A DNA stretch of 64,000 bases from Ichthyocystis sparus (GTDB taxonomy: Bacteria; Pseudomonadota; Gammaproteobacteria; Burkholderiales; 2013Ark19i): the NCBI RefSeq assembly GCF_900078755.1, contig NZ_FKIH01000013.1. One strand, 5' to 3'. A model generated the notes under the pieces. It searched no databases, was not told the origin of the DNA, and saw only the letters and a program-made list of their open reading frames with translations. Shown in pieces: positions 35,763 through 46,186 of this stretch. A program made the translations under genes and the position numbers. Every line of letters starts with the position of its first letter. The first letter of the stretch is position 1.

Positions 35763-37331
35763 CTAATTATCCGCAACAACATAATCACCATCGGGCGCTA
35801 CACCACCATTGGAAGCAAAAAATACGGACATTTCTATCTCTTCGCCAAAATCACCTGAATGAGTCTGATTACTAGAACAACCTGCAACTGGAGTACTGGT
35901 TACCAAATGCGGAACACCGGCAACTAATTTTAACAGGGCTCTTTTACGTCTAGGAGTTGACATGGCAAGCACAGAAGAAGAAAAAGACCCATCAGTAACG
36001 TCCAAGCTACTTATCCCACCGCGACCAAGCACCTCACTAGAAAAAATCTCCTCCCCATCGCTTCCCTCATCTACAGAAACTTCGAGATACTCGCTTACGT
36101 CATCCACATCTTCATTACCAGACTCCCCGTTACTCAATGAGGTCAAAGCTGTCTCTTGAAGGAGTGTATTCATAACCTGCATACTTCTATAGTACAACTT
36201 TTTCTTGGTATAGGAACGTCTCAAACAATAAAAAGCAACACCAGAAAAAACAGTCACCACCGCAGACATAATACACAGAACTATCGGCAAATGTCTCTCA
36301 TCATGTACATCAGCATCACCTACAGTTGTACCAACGGGCAGAGTAGGAGCAGTCACATTAAGCATTGAATCAGTAATATTCAACCCAGTAGAGTTTGTAG
36401 GAAAAGTAACATTAGGTAAATCAATGGTAGGTAAAGTGGTAGCTGTAGCAACAGCAGTAGCAATAATTTCAGTGACAGCAGGAACTTCAAGGGCTTCAAA
36501 ACAACCCTTTGCTTTAGGTACAAAATTTGCGTACAGAGACATACAGAGGCTCCTAGCAACAGCACTATAACTCGTAGAATCCGTTTTTGGGGCAGAATAG
36601 GCAAATTCTTTGGCTGTTGCAACAGCAGTATTTAAACATACGGCAGCTCTTGCATGCCTTGCAAGCACTGAAGACATAAGCCCACTATCTCCACATGCAT
36701 CAACTCCTTCATCGTAATCATCCTCTTCTTCATTACCTATATCGCCGATACCCGCAATCTTACTCAAGCAATTAATGAACATCCACCAGTGTTCCATATC
36801 CGATTGCTCACTAGACACATGTCCATCTGTAACATTACTGCTGGAATAAACTTGTTCCACAATCTTAGACATAACATCATTAGTATCTTTAGGAACATCA
36901 GAACCACAAGCATTTCCACCCTGAGAATCAAGTCTAGGTAAAAACTTACAAATATCAGCCAAAGAGACCCCACAAGAATAGCGAAATGCACTTATCAAGA
37001 AATTTAGAGCACAAAAAGACTGGCTAGTAGCAATAACTTCGGCGCCAGAACCCGATACACTACTACCGATAGCACCTTCTACTAGGTTAGTTAGACAGTA
37101 AAGCAACATTGGCACACTACAGGACTGCAAAATGGAAGAGGCTACATAGCGAGAAGCAGAGAAACTCGTAGGAGAGCTCGATTTACTCTCAACAAAACCA
37201 CCCGCCGGCACACATTCAGACCCCAGCTGAGATACAGACTTAAGAACAAACTCAGAGGATTTTACAGGACTCATGGTGGTGGGGAAGACTAATCCTACGT
37301 AATAGGACAAACTACTAAAAACGCCCCTCAT
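35763..37331 (-). CDS. Hypothetical single-pass membrane protein, 522 residues
   Basis: Not recognised. An N-terminal Cys- and Ser-containing region of about 300 residues (probably exported, though no classical signal peptide is clear) is followed by a Thr/Asn/Pro-rich stretch (LPNVTFPTNSTGLNITDSML) and a membrane helix at about 348-368 (LPIVLCIMSAVVTVFSGVAF) with a basic stop-transfer (RRSYTKKK). The tail is acidic (NGESGNEDVDDVSEYLEVSV). This overall plan (exposed domain, Thr-rich stalk, helix, acidic tail) resembles the proteins at 2514 and 4362. GAGGAT lies ten bases before the ATG. Confidence 0.75.
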   Translation of the reverse strand: MRGVFSSLSYYVGLVFPTTMSPVKSSEFVLKSVSQLGSECVPAGGFVESKSSSPTSFSASRYVASSILQSCSVPMLLYCLTNLVEGAIGSSVSGSGAEVIATSQSFCALNFLISAFRYSCGVSLADICKFLPRLDSQGGNACGSDVPKDTNDVMSKIVEQVYSSSNVTDGHVSSEQSDMEHWWMFINCLSKIAGIGDIGNEEEDDYDEGVDACGDSGLMSSVLARHARAAVCLNTAVATAKEFAYSAPKTDSTSYSAVARSLCMSLYANFVPKAKGCFEALEVPAVTEIIATAVATATTLPTIDLPNVTFPTNSTGLNITDSMLNVTAPTLPVGTTVGDADVHDERHLPIVLCIMSAVVTVFSGVAFYCLRRSYTKKKLYYRSMQVMNTLLQETALTSLSNGESGNEDVDDVSEYLEVSVDEGSDGEEIFSSEVLGRGGISSLDVTDGSFSSSVLAMSTPRRKRALLKLVAGVPHLVTSTPVAGCSSNQTHSGDFGEEIEMSVFFASNGGVAPDGDYVVADN

Positions 37332-38870
37332 TAGCTACATCCTCATCACTCATTATTGTTAATTAGCTAACAATAAAACTAAAGCTATCGGGCAACAAGA
37401 CCTCAACCAGAGCCAAGAATACCATCTTTGCGATCGAAACCGCCCAAAAATCAAGTCACCCGGGGATAAAAAGCATCATCGCTATTTCAATCGTGACACG
37501 CAAAAATCACGCCCACATGATGGCAATATACATGATAAAAGCTTAAACAAAAATCAACTTTTATATACTAAAATAAAAACTAACTCACCAAACAAAAAAC
37601 AATTATTTCTATGCTAAATAATCCATATAAACAAGTACATATAAACGGTAGTTTAGTTCACTAGGGCATTACCATAACAAGCTGCAAGATTTTAAAATAT
37701 TTGTATGATAAATTTGATAAAAATAAAGTTAGCATTATAAATAAATAACAGTAAAAATACCTATAAATAACACAACAAAAATATAAATACCTTATAGAGA
37801 GAGACGTAATATCAACGTAGACTCTTTACAAAATCAATAAAATTACCAAATTATATTAGCCACATAGCACAACAGGCATAACAAATTATATTAAATGCAT
37901 ATATGATATGCCACAATTATATGATCATTTTTCATACGTAGCATCTCACATCTTTTATGGAGGGTAACGGCAGCGCTAATCATAATAATATCAGTAGAAT
38001 TTATAGCACTCATTATAGATGAGTGCATCATATATGCACAGAAGTTGAAACATTAATTAATGCTTCGACAATGGTATTTAGCAGGAAATAGTGATATCTA
38101 TTATGGGTATAATGATAGTTAATAATTACACAAATATTAAATTTAATTAATTTATATGTCATACTACATATCCGACTAGCAACATCTAGGGCGTCAAGAA
38201 CTACTCTATTTTAAAAGATGTAAGGCCCATGTTGGAGCTACTGCTTGCAAAATTTCTGTACGTACTAAAGATTATAATGCTTATATCCTAAATATCAAGT
38301 ACCTTAATAATTACTAAAATAATAACAAGCATAAATGATCATGTAATAATGTATGGTGAAAAAAATTATTATCTACATTACAAATGTGCATCATGGGATT
38401 AAAGAAACCAATGACATCAATAGGTAACATTAAATGCTGAATCTATTTTCAGTAAATATGTACAATCGATGACAACTCTTTCTGTAAGAGCAATAGGTTA
38501 AACCACCAAATTAATACAAATCATTCTAAAGATGGTAAAAAAATCCAAAAGCCGCTATCCTTGATAGCATAGGAATAGTATGAAGCAAAAACGAAAACAT
38601 TATTAAATAATGGATGAAAAGCAATGACAATAATAAAAACAAATTTATTATATAAGCAAACAATTACTTGTATAGAGTTAGAGTTAATTAATAGAGCAAC
38701 AAAATAGCAATGAAAACGCTAAAACAGAACCTAATTCTACAGAAATCAAGCCCAAACAAAAAAATAAAATTTTTTAAATTAAAAATCAATTGCATCTAGT
38801 ATGAAAAAACAAAAGTACCGCTAACACACTAGATCAGCACAAAAACAAACATAAGGTGTCTGGACAGTAC
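37332..38870. other. 1.5-kb AT-rich gap
   Basis: No gene of any length is convincing on either strand. Frames are short and interrupted. It may be decayed sequence; no repeated element from the 45-64 kb array was recognised in it. Confidence 0.4.
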
Positions 38871-39281
38871 TTACCAGTACATGCTGAAAAAGTACTGCCC
38901 ATAATCCGGATAAAAAACACCTTCCCTTAAGAATAAACCACCTGATCTGGGGCAATTATACATCACCATAATGCAAGATGACACACAAACAACCATAACA
39001 AACAAATTAAGCAACATCAAACATCTCTTAGATAGTTCATCCATTTTATCAGGTGATAATGCGCGCGATCTTATTATGTAAAAAGAGCACAATAGAGCTA
39101 CAAAAGCAGAAACAAAAACCAAGAATAGCCAATTCAGACCCACAACAAAGCACAAAAGCAAAAAAAGAGACAAAGATCCTATAGTAACAGCCCACAGAAA
39201 AATAGCTCCTGTGAGAAAAAAAAATCCCAAAACAGCTCCGCACAACAACATTAAAATAGATATCAAACTAAGCAAAATCAC
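38871..39281 (-). CDS. Small polytopic membrane protein
   Basis: A 136-residue protein with three or four membrane helices (LLSLISILMLLCGAVLGFFF, VTIGSLSLFLLLCFVVGLNW, LMLLNLFVMVVCVSSCIMVM) and a Tyr-rich C-terminus (FYPDYGQYFFSMYW). It starts with GTG, but AGGAGG nine bases upstream supports that start strongly. Not recognised. It lies 86 bases after the Mth938-like gene, in the same direction. Confidence 0.65.
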   Translation of the reverse strand: MILLSLISILMLLCGAVLGFFFLTGAIFLWAVTIGSLSLFLLLCFVVGLNWLFLVFVSAFVALLCSFYIIRSRALSPDKMDELSKRCLMLLNLFVMVVCVSSCIMVMYNCPRSGGLFLREGVFYPDYGQYFFSMYW

Positions 39282-39367
39282 TATAACCCTCCTGGACTGA
39301 GTAGAGAAAAGGCCAATGAATAAACGGTATTATAATAAATAAAATTATCCATTACCACATTATAACT

Positions 39368-39736
39368 CTAAGGAAAAAGCACAGCACACACCCGACGATT
39401 CTCAGACGAAAGAATATTAAATGTTCTACAAGCAGATTGTGTAGGCATAATTTCAAAAAATAGTTTATGCTCAACAATCTTATTGGCAAGATCAAAATTA
39501 TCAATAGATACATCTTTGCCAGTACCCCATAGCAATACTTCCAACTCATACTCTTTTAAAAAAAGGAAGCTGTTTTCAGTAAGCACACCTCCCCCATCAT
39601 GTGGCCAATTTAGTGGAGTGCATGTAGAAAAGACACAAACAGGAAAGATGTATTCAGAACCATTAACAACAACGGTGCTGTCGTTGTAGGATGAAATGGT
39701 ATATGTTCTTAGGTCATTGTCGCAATGAAAATACAT
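39368..39736 (-). CDS. Mth938-like domain protein (DUF498/PF04430)
   Basis: A 122-residue protein matching the small Mth938/Xcc1710-like fold. It has a Tyr/Ile-rich start (RTYTISSYNDSTVVVNGSEY), WPHDGGGVLTENSFLFL, EVLLWGTGKD, a helical region and the conserved end MPTQSACRTFNILSSENRRV. Eukaryotic homologues (NDUFAF3) act in complex I assembly; the bacterial role is not settled. Length is complete. Not secreted. Confidence 0.82.
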   Translation of the reverse strand: MYFHCDNDLRTYTISSYNDSTVVVNGSEYIFPVCVFSTCTPLNWPHDGGGVLTENSFLFLKEYELEVLLWGTGKDVSIDNFDLANKIVEHKLFFEIMPTQSACRTFNILSSENRRVCAVLFP

Positions 39737-39800
39737 TCACCATAAGCCTCATTTTATTAACCTTTTACAAAATTAAGTTAAAGCATACTCCCTAACTGGG

Positions 39801-40406
39801 TTAAGTTGTTCCGGGTAATCTATGTAGATTAACTGCGTACTTACCCTCTTCATAAGCAAGAAAGGCTAGAACAGACAACGAGAATGCGATACCAGACAAA
39901 GTACCAACAAAAGCAATGCACTCTACGATTCCTTTAGATGAAAACTTATCAATACCACCACTGTCAAAAAACACACATAATGAAAAAATCATGGAAGCAA
40001 ATATCAGAATAGCAACCAACAAAGCAACAAACATTGCACCCTGGGTGATTTGCCTATCACACGGATGGACTATTCTGCTTTGTACAGAACGAGCGTTCCT
40101 TTTTATACATTCTTGTGCTAGGGCATAACCAATACCGTACATACCCCCACCATTACCATTATCGTATCCAATAGAACAAAAAGACCCACTGCGTGATATT
40201 ATTGCGTTTTCATCATCGTGTGATTGTGACACAATTTCCACTGGATTATCTTTACACCCTAAATCTGATGAATCGGTGCATAATTCCAGATCCTCAGAGT
40301 TGTCACTCCTGCTAGCGCCAATAAAAGGTAAGGTGGACACTCCCCCTCCTGTTCTTCGTAAAGTTTTTAGGGCCTGCACGTACGGGCAATCTAACTTCAT
40401 GTGCAC
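39801..40406 (-). CDS. Hypothetical protein with two C-terminal membrane helices
   Basis: A 201-residue unknown protein. The first ~110 residues are soluble and Ser/Asp-rich (DNSEDLELCTDSSDLGCKDN). Two helices follow at about 127-148 (GAMFVALLVAILIFASMIFS) and 162-186 (IVECIAFVGTLSGIAFSLSV). The close helix pair with a short loop resembles the bilobed hydrophobic domain of inclusion membrane proteins. The frame may start at GTG 40406 or ATG 40400; neither has a strong ribosome-binding site. Confidence 0.6.
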   Translation of the reverse strand: MHMKLDCPYVQALKTLRRTGGGVSTLPFIGASRSDNSEDLELCTDSSDLGCKDNPVEIVSQSHDDENAIISRSGSFCSIGYDNGNGGGMYGIGYALAQECIKRNARSVQSRIVHPCDRQITQGAMFVALLVAILIFASMIFSLCVFFDSGGIDKFSSKGIVECIAFVGTLSGIAFSLSVLAFLAYEEGKYAVNLHRLPGTT

Positions 40407-40479
40407 AAAGGCAAAGCATCTCTACCAAATTAGTAGTAGCAGTAGCACATTTTCTGTTACACTTACATCTCTATTGCAT

Positions 40480-41409
40480 TCAATCTATCCATGATCTAGG
40501 CTTCAGGAAAGTAGTGTATAGATCTTCCTCTGGTGAAGAAGGAAGTATATCATAGCCGTACTTCCACTTTACTGATGGTGGCATAGAAATTAGTATCGAC
40601 TCAATCCTACCTCCTGATTGCAAGCCAAATGCCGTACCGCGGTCCCAGAGTAAGTTAAACTCCGCATAACGACCACGTCGATAAAGTTGGAAATCACGCT
40701 CCCTATCAGAGTATGGAAGCACATGCCGCCTCTCAACTATAGGAGCATAGGCATCAAAAAAGCCTTTCCCCACCGCCTCAAGCAAGCCGATAGACGATTC
40801 TAAGGTAGAACAATTAAAGTCATCAAAGAATATACCTCCTATTCCTCTAGGCTCCTTTCGATGTTTTAAAAAAAAGTACCCGTCGCAGTTTTCTTTAAAC
40901 TTTGGATACAGGTCACCAAACGGCTGTAGAATATTTTTACAAACAGAATGAAAGTGTCGTGCATCATCCATAAAGCCGTAATAAGGAGTCATATCCATCC
41001 CCCCCCCTATCCACCAAGTAACTCCATCTGCAAATGAGCATGTATTCTCATCTAATGGTGAAGTAGTGCCATACGGGTATGCACAAAACAACCTAACATT
41101 CATATGCGCAGTAGGAGCATACGGGTTCCATGGATGCAATACTGATGATACACCTGTTGCAAAAAATTGCTGACCCTCAACGTGCTTTCTAGAAACAGTA
41201 GCAGATGATGGAAGAAAACGTCCGTAAACCGACGAAAAATTTATACCTCCACCCTCAAAAATTTTGGAGCCCTCGAATACACATGACTCACCTCCGCCAC
41301 CTTCTTCTCTAACCCAAGTATCTCTTCTAAAAATGCTTTGTGCTATGCCCTCAAACAATGAGACCAAGTATTCATGGACGCATTTAAGTCTATTTTGTAA
41401 ATACAACAT
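40480..41409 (-). CDS. hemF: Oxygen-dependent coproporphyrinogen III oxidase
   Basis: Decarboxylates coproporphyrinogen III using O2 on the haem pathway that ends with hemH in this window. Family segments are clear: REEGGGGESCVFEGSKIFEG, GVSSVLHPWNPYAPTAHMNV, WWIGGGMDMTPYYGF, EPRGIGGIFFDDFN and the C-terminal RGTAFGLQSGGRIESILISM. At 309 residues it is the normal length. AGGGG precedes the ATG. Its IGGGM codons create an uninterrupted G9 run, a possible slippage site. Confidence 0.96.
   Translation of the reverse strand: MLYLQNRLKCVHEYLVSLFEGIAQSIFRRDTWVREEGGGGESCVFEGSKIFEGGGINFSSVYGRFLPSSATVSRKHVEGQQFFATGVSSVLHPWNPYAPTAHMNVRLFCAYPYGTTSPLDENTCSFADGVTWWIGGGMDMTPYYGFMDDARHFHSVCKNILQPFGDLYPKFKENCDGYFFLKHRKEPRGIGGIFFDDFNCSTLESSIGLLEAVGKGFFDAYAPIVERRHVLPYSDRERDFQLYRRGRYAEFNLLWDRGTAFGLQSGGRIESILISMPPSVKWKYGYDILPSSPEEDLYTTFLKPRSWID
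40999..41007 (-). repeat. G9 homopolymer within hemF
   Basis: Three consecutive GGG codons (for the conserved Gly-Gly-Gly of IGGGM) form a nine-base G run on the coding strand. One-base slippage would truncate HemF. Other Gly codons were available, so the run is notable. Confidence 0.85.
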
Positions 41410-42035
41410 CCAGTAAATTTTCCCCTAATAGAATGTAAATAAAGAAATCTAATTAGATTATTATCTTATTCAAAAAAACAAATTTCACGTGAACTACATG
41501 TTATTACAGTATTGTATATAGTACAAACAACAGCAAAATTAACAATAAATAATTATAATTATATAGTAAGTAACAAAACAAAGTACATTTGCAACAAAGT
41601 AATTATGGTGACTAATTTTACTATTTAGTGATTTACTTTTACTTCTTGCATATCATTTTTTTCAAACCTAAACTTTAGTGTTGTAATAATGACATTTGTA
41701 TACTTACTAAGTTGTATATTTTACGTAAAATATTATAGATAAAAAAATATGTTTATACATGTTGCGAAATATCTACTTGATGTACTCATATATTATACGT
41801 CAAGTAAGATATTTATAGACAAAAGACGTATATGTTTATAGTAAAATAATCAGACATAGATAAACTTAATTTTTAAGGTGACATCAAACCATTGTGGCAA
41901 TTGCTATATAATAAATACAAATCATAATAAATATCATCACATATAAAAAATATGAACCAGATAAAATCACCTAACTTTCACATGTAATACGAGTTACAAT
42001 GTTGGTCATACTTTACTACGTTGAGATCTTTATGG
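41410..42035. other. AT-rich intergenic region
   Basis: No gene or structural RNA is seen. It marks the point at which coding density falls sharply. Confidence 0.4.
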
Positions 42036-42392
42036 ATGAACTCTATCTACAATCATGTTATAACAAGCAAAAACGAGGAAAATACTAATCCAGAAGTTGT
42101 TAACAATACGGATCGGATAGGCCAAATGATTTTGATTGTACATTAACCACGCACAAATTTATGTGAAACCAATGAAACTTGTGATAGAGCCGAAGAAGAT
42201 CACACTATCTACAGATATCTTTTAATAGCTATGACTGTAACACTTGTAGCAATAATATTAATACTAGCACTGATACTAACAACAGAAGGAAGAGACATAA
42301 CTACAGGTATATCTAAGGTGGAATTAACATTTGCTTTAATTACATGTTATGCATATAAAAATATCTTTACTTGCAGGAGCAATTTATTTTGA
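42036..42392 (+). pseudogene. Small membrane-protein gene with one in-frame TAA
   Basis: A 118-codon frame from ATG 42036 runs uninterrupted except for TAA at 42144-42146. The N-terminal part is polar (MNSIYNHVITSKNEENTNPE). After the stop it reads CETNETCDRAEED and two likely membrane helices (YLLIAMTVTLVAIILILALI, VELTFALITCYAYKNIF). The layout resembles the intact gene at 43057-43440. A single nonsense mutation in an otherwise open frame suggests recent inactivation. Confidence 0.55.
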
Positions 42393-42814
42393 TAATTCAT
42401 CAAAACATGAGTATCAAAAGATGTTAGCTAATCAAGATAATTCATAACATCAAGTTTCAACCAAAAACATAGGATGTGACATCTAGCAATAAAACAATAA
42501 CAAATAAAAATCACCTTTTTATAATAGTATACAAAATAACTGCAGGACATTAAATCTATATTAGATGCCATCTATAAAATTAGGTATAGATTTATTTCAA
42601 CGATATATCACTAATTAAAATCTATCTTAAAGAAATAATTATAATTAATTCATATAAAATATAACTATTAACATTATAAAAATGTAAGTTATTTTTAGTA
42701 AAAACACTAATAAATTTATGTAAGTCATTATGTATGAGCAATAAACTAAAGGTGATATTACCTAGTACAAACAAAATTTATGCAAAACATGCAACTAAGA
42801 TCTTGGAAATTTAA

Positions 42815-43056
42815 GAAAGTTGGTTCTTAGTTTGTCTGTTAATACTAGGTATTACACTTAGTTTGTATACTCTAAAGAGATATTATGATGGTGTTTATGT
42901 CTATTTATATTTGTCTCTTCAGGTAGTATTATCTTGTACGTGGTGGTGAGAGATAGGGTTCACAAAAAAATTAATCTTAGCCTCTGTAGGTATAGTAATC
43001 CATTCACAAACTGTTCTTTTTTATGCAATAGCTGTAGCTAAAGTACGAGGACTATT
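42815..43056 (+). pseudogene. Small membrane-protein remnant with in-frame TGA
   Basis: One frame reads two hydrophobic blocks, WFLVCLLILGITLSLYTLKR and KLILASVGIVIHSQTVLFYA, separated by an in-frame TGA at about 42947. Upstream of 42815 the frame is closed, so the start is lost. It directly precedes the intact gene at 43057 and is probably another decayed relative. Confidence 0.45.
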
Positions 43057-43440
43057 ATGCCTAATTTGGTTACTCCAGGTTGGAGTTCACCTTACGGAGA
43101 AGATAATGTTAGACTGTTGGATGATGACGTTGGTTGCAACTCTGGCGATGTGGATGGGAATGATAGTGCAGTTCGAGAATTAGAAGCATCTACCGCAAGT
43201 AGTGACGTTGTTTGTATAGCTCAAATGAGTAGAAGATCTTCTATGACTGCATCTTGTAGAAAGATACTAATATCTATCATAGTAACAACTGTTTTACTAA
43301 TGTTAGTAGCTGCGCTTATGACTTTAATGTATTATTTTAGTAGTAACATAACGGTACTTATATTATGTGTAATTGGATTAAGTTTATTACTATCTATGTT
43401 ATTGGCATTGCGTGAATTTTATAGTCCTATATTGCTGTAG
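43057..43440 (+). CDS. Small two-helix membrane protein
   Basis: A 127-residue unknown protein. The first 68 residues are soluble with Asp/Ser/Gly (RLLDDDVGCNSGDVDGNDSA). Two adjacent membrane helices follow at about 70-92 (ILISIIVTTVLLMLVAALMT) and 97-117 (NITVLILCVIGLSLLLSMLL), separated by a very short loop, the arrangement typical of bilobed inclusion-membrane-type proteins. GAGG precedes the ATG. It lies downstream of two stop-interrupted relatives. Confidence 0.65.
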   Translation: MPNLVTPGWSSPYGEDNVRLLDDDVGCNSGDVDGNDSAVRELEASTASSDVVCIAQMSRRSSMTASCRKILISIIVTTVLLMLVAALMTLMYYFSSNITVLILCVIGLSLLLSMLLALREFYSPILL

Positions 43441-43503
43441 ATATGTATTATTAATCAATTATTTTATTTATATTGCATAGTAATACTACTTAAGGTTAGG
43501 ATC

Positions 43504-43812
43504 ATGAATAACAAGATTATAGATGGCATGAGGAACAGATTAAGACATGGCATAGAAAATGGAGTTGTTGTATGTATGGTACCTAACAAAAATAAATTTT
43601 CTATACAGTGGTGGTTGTTGACACTCTGGTGGGCATCATTAACGTTTGTATCCGTGGGGATCGTTAGTTTCTATTTGCGTAAGATACATGATCACTATAA
43701 CCCACTTAAAGGATCATCTCAATCCTATCAGGTAAGTTATATAAGAGCCGATAGAAGCAGACGCCAACTTGCGGTATTTGCAGGAGCAGCTGCAATCGCT
43801 TATCTATCATAA
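43504..43812 (+). CDS. Small single-helix membrane protein
   Basis: A 102-residue unknown protein. One membrane helix lies at about 34-58 (WWLLTLWWASLTFVSVGIVS), Trp-rich, followed by RKIHDHYNP and a basic stretch RADRSRRQLAVFAGAAAIAY. The terminal hydrophobic stretch may be a second weak helix. GGTTAGG precedes the ATG. It lies 63 bases after the previous gene, so they could share a transcript. Confidence 0.6.
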   Translation: MNNKIIDGMRNRLRHGIENGVVVCMVPNKNKFSIQWWLLTLWWASLTFVSVGIVSFYLRKIHDHYNPLKGSSQSYQVSYIRADRSRRQLAVFAGAAAIAYLS

Positions 43813-45100
43813 AATACTTTTGAGGTACGAAATTACAATTGCAATAAAGCTTTTTTATGTTTTTAATTAAGATCTAAAACATAAATTAAATTATTAGTAC
43901 AGTTATGTACAATCAATAATCATACACTACATAATCAGTAGTATCATACGATAATCAGAGCTATTTTGTAACAATATGAGATAACATGAAATACTAATAT
44001 CATGCAGGCGATAATTCAATATTTAATTGTTGGTCATTACAGCTGAGAATCCACTATCAATTAAATATTTAGACAGCAACATAACAGCTTCCGTGAGCAA
44101 AAATAAAGAATATCTTCCTAGTAAGTATACCTCGGACTTCGGTTCCATTAGACAAAGATAAGACTGACGCACAAAACGCTGGTCATAGCAGTATAAACAC
44201 CAACAGTAAGTCAATTACATCATGCTTGCTTCTATACTTTATGTTTGTTTTATTTGCTACAGGGTTGTTATGGTGTTTACAATCTACTCTATAACAGGTG
44301 TAAGCACAGAAGTAATATTTCATTACTGTGCGTGCTTCCTGTGATTGTCGATTGTCCTACGGACGATGAAATTATAGTTATTGTTACCAGCTCCTTTGGT
44401 ATATAAGTATATTATCAGATTAAAGGAGGCAGCTCACAGCTGTGATATAACATAGCATTGTATAGTAAGTAAAAATATTTTATACACACCATTAACAACC
44501 CACTTATAGACAGTAGATAAATAAGGAAAGGCAACAATTATATCCACATTTCACAAACAGCAATTAAGCTTACATTCTATGTAAGCATTCATCACCATGT
44601 CTCATATACAAGTGCAAACTACTTTGTTTTTATTTTTATAAAACATAGGCAACGTTATGCATAAAACGCACCGTACAAAGCACCTATCTCCATACAATTG
44701 GATGTGTTTGTGTAAAAACACCATATCTCTTTAAGAAAATTACACAATAATTTTTATTTGATAGAGGTAAAAATTGTTGTACATAAAGATATATGCAATA
44801 AATATTAATAATTGCAGCCAGTTTCAGCATCATCTTCTACATAATACATTACACTCACCCATTATGTAGCAACTAATTATACAGAAACACGACACATAGG
44901 GATAAAATGATATGAAAGTAACAAATCAACTATTAAGACATCAATACAAACAAACCAATACCCGTATATATACTTAAAAAAACACTACAAACAACAGACC
45001 ATACTGATTAAACAAATCACTAGTCGCAACTTATATAGTATAACCTTAAAGTAAGGTACCTACAAAAAAATCAATAAAATCACAATCTTCTATTTTAGAG
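43813..45100. other. AT-rich gap with short hydrophobic frames
   Basis: No intact gene is supported. A short plus-strand frame near 44222 (MLASILYVCFICYRVVMVFT) and a minus-strand frame at 44023-44214 are hydrophobic and may be remnants of small membrane proteins. Confidence 0.35.
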
Positions 45101-45814
45101 TATTTTGTTAAACATAGGAAAATAAAACAATAAATATTTGCATTTAAATAGCGAGAAAAACAACACCACAAAGTTCTATAATTTACAGAATAACGCTTTT
45201 AAAATTAATTCTATACCATCAACATCATTGCAAAAAATAATACATTTTATGCAAAAAAGGACCGTACTGAGCATATTGTTGTCCATTAGGCCCAACAATA
45301 CATACACCTATAGTAAAACTATCTGACTAGCATAACCTATCATCTATATTTATTGTTATAAAACTTACCTTTTTTACATAATAAATATCTTACTCAAGAT
45401 AAAAAAATCAGATTCTCTTCTCATTCTTTGTTCATCTAGCAGTGATATGCAGATCCCAAACAAACCTGCCAAATTTATTCTTATTCGCATGCTGATTATT
45501 AGCATAAGTCACGTTTTAATTATTATTGCAACCCATTTGAAATAGTATATAAATCAGCGCAATTACAAAACTATCATAGCGCAAAATAATCACGTAACAC
45601 ATCGGAAACAATTCACGATCAAATTACCGAAGAGCCATAACCACCTAAGGTATTTAAAGTACACATCTAGAGCTAAATTAATTTCAATGCAGTACATCTG
45701 TTTATGAAAAAATAACCAGCTATCAACTTGTAAACACGCACAACAAAATCAAAACAAGAGTACACCAACAGCACTACAAATTATATATCCCTATAGCTCT
45801 AGGAACCAACTTGA

Positions 45815-46168
45815 CTATTGCAGATTATAAAATAATGCATAACACGATATCAAAAGAGACAATACCCCTGCCATAATCGAAGAAACTTCAAAATAAAAAT
45901 CCGGCGGATCATCTGACATAATGAGTCTAACAGCCACAGAAGTTGTCACTACAGCCATAAATGACAGAAGCAAAAATGAAATAAAATCACCTCGATCCAC
46001 AAAGACAGGAACAGGATCATCATGAACAGGATCATCATGGACAGGATCATCATGGACAGGAGCAGCACGAACAGGAGCAGCGTCGTTAACATCCAACAAA
46101 TCATCAAGATCACCTATATGAAGCTCGAAACCACCACACAAACATAAACCAGCGCCCAAAACAAACAT
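45815..46168 (-). CDS. LCGGF-family small membrane protein, intact copy 1
   Basis: A 117-residue protein. It begins MFVLGAGLCLCGGFELHIGD, the family's invariant N-terminus. A variable acidic/proline region carries a 15-bp repeat (HDDPV, three copies: VHDDPVHDDPVHDDPVPV). Two membrane helices follow (FISFLLLSFMAVVTTSVAVR, SIMAGVLSLLISCYALF) with SDDPPDFYFEV between them. The start is placed at ATG 46168 because all copies share it; an upstream TTG frame is not conserved. No strong ribosome-binding site is seen. Function unknown. Confidence 0.75.
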   Translation of the reverse strand: MFVLGAGLCLCGGFELHIGDLDDLLDVNDAAPVRAAPVHDDPVHDDPVHDDPVPVFVDRGDFISFLLLSFMAVVTTSVAVRLIMSDDPPDFYFEVSSIMAGVLSLLISCYALFYNLQ

Positions 46169-46186
46169 AACATTACCAACCCACAA

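Noticed and set aside
42815..43056. TGA read as tryptophan (alternative code) to rescue a broken frame
   Set aside because: TGA is used as a normal stop in housekeeping genes here, for example mltD at 15819-15821.
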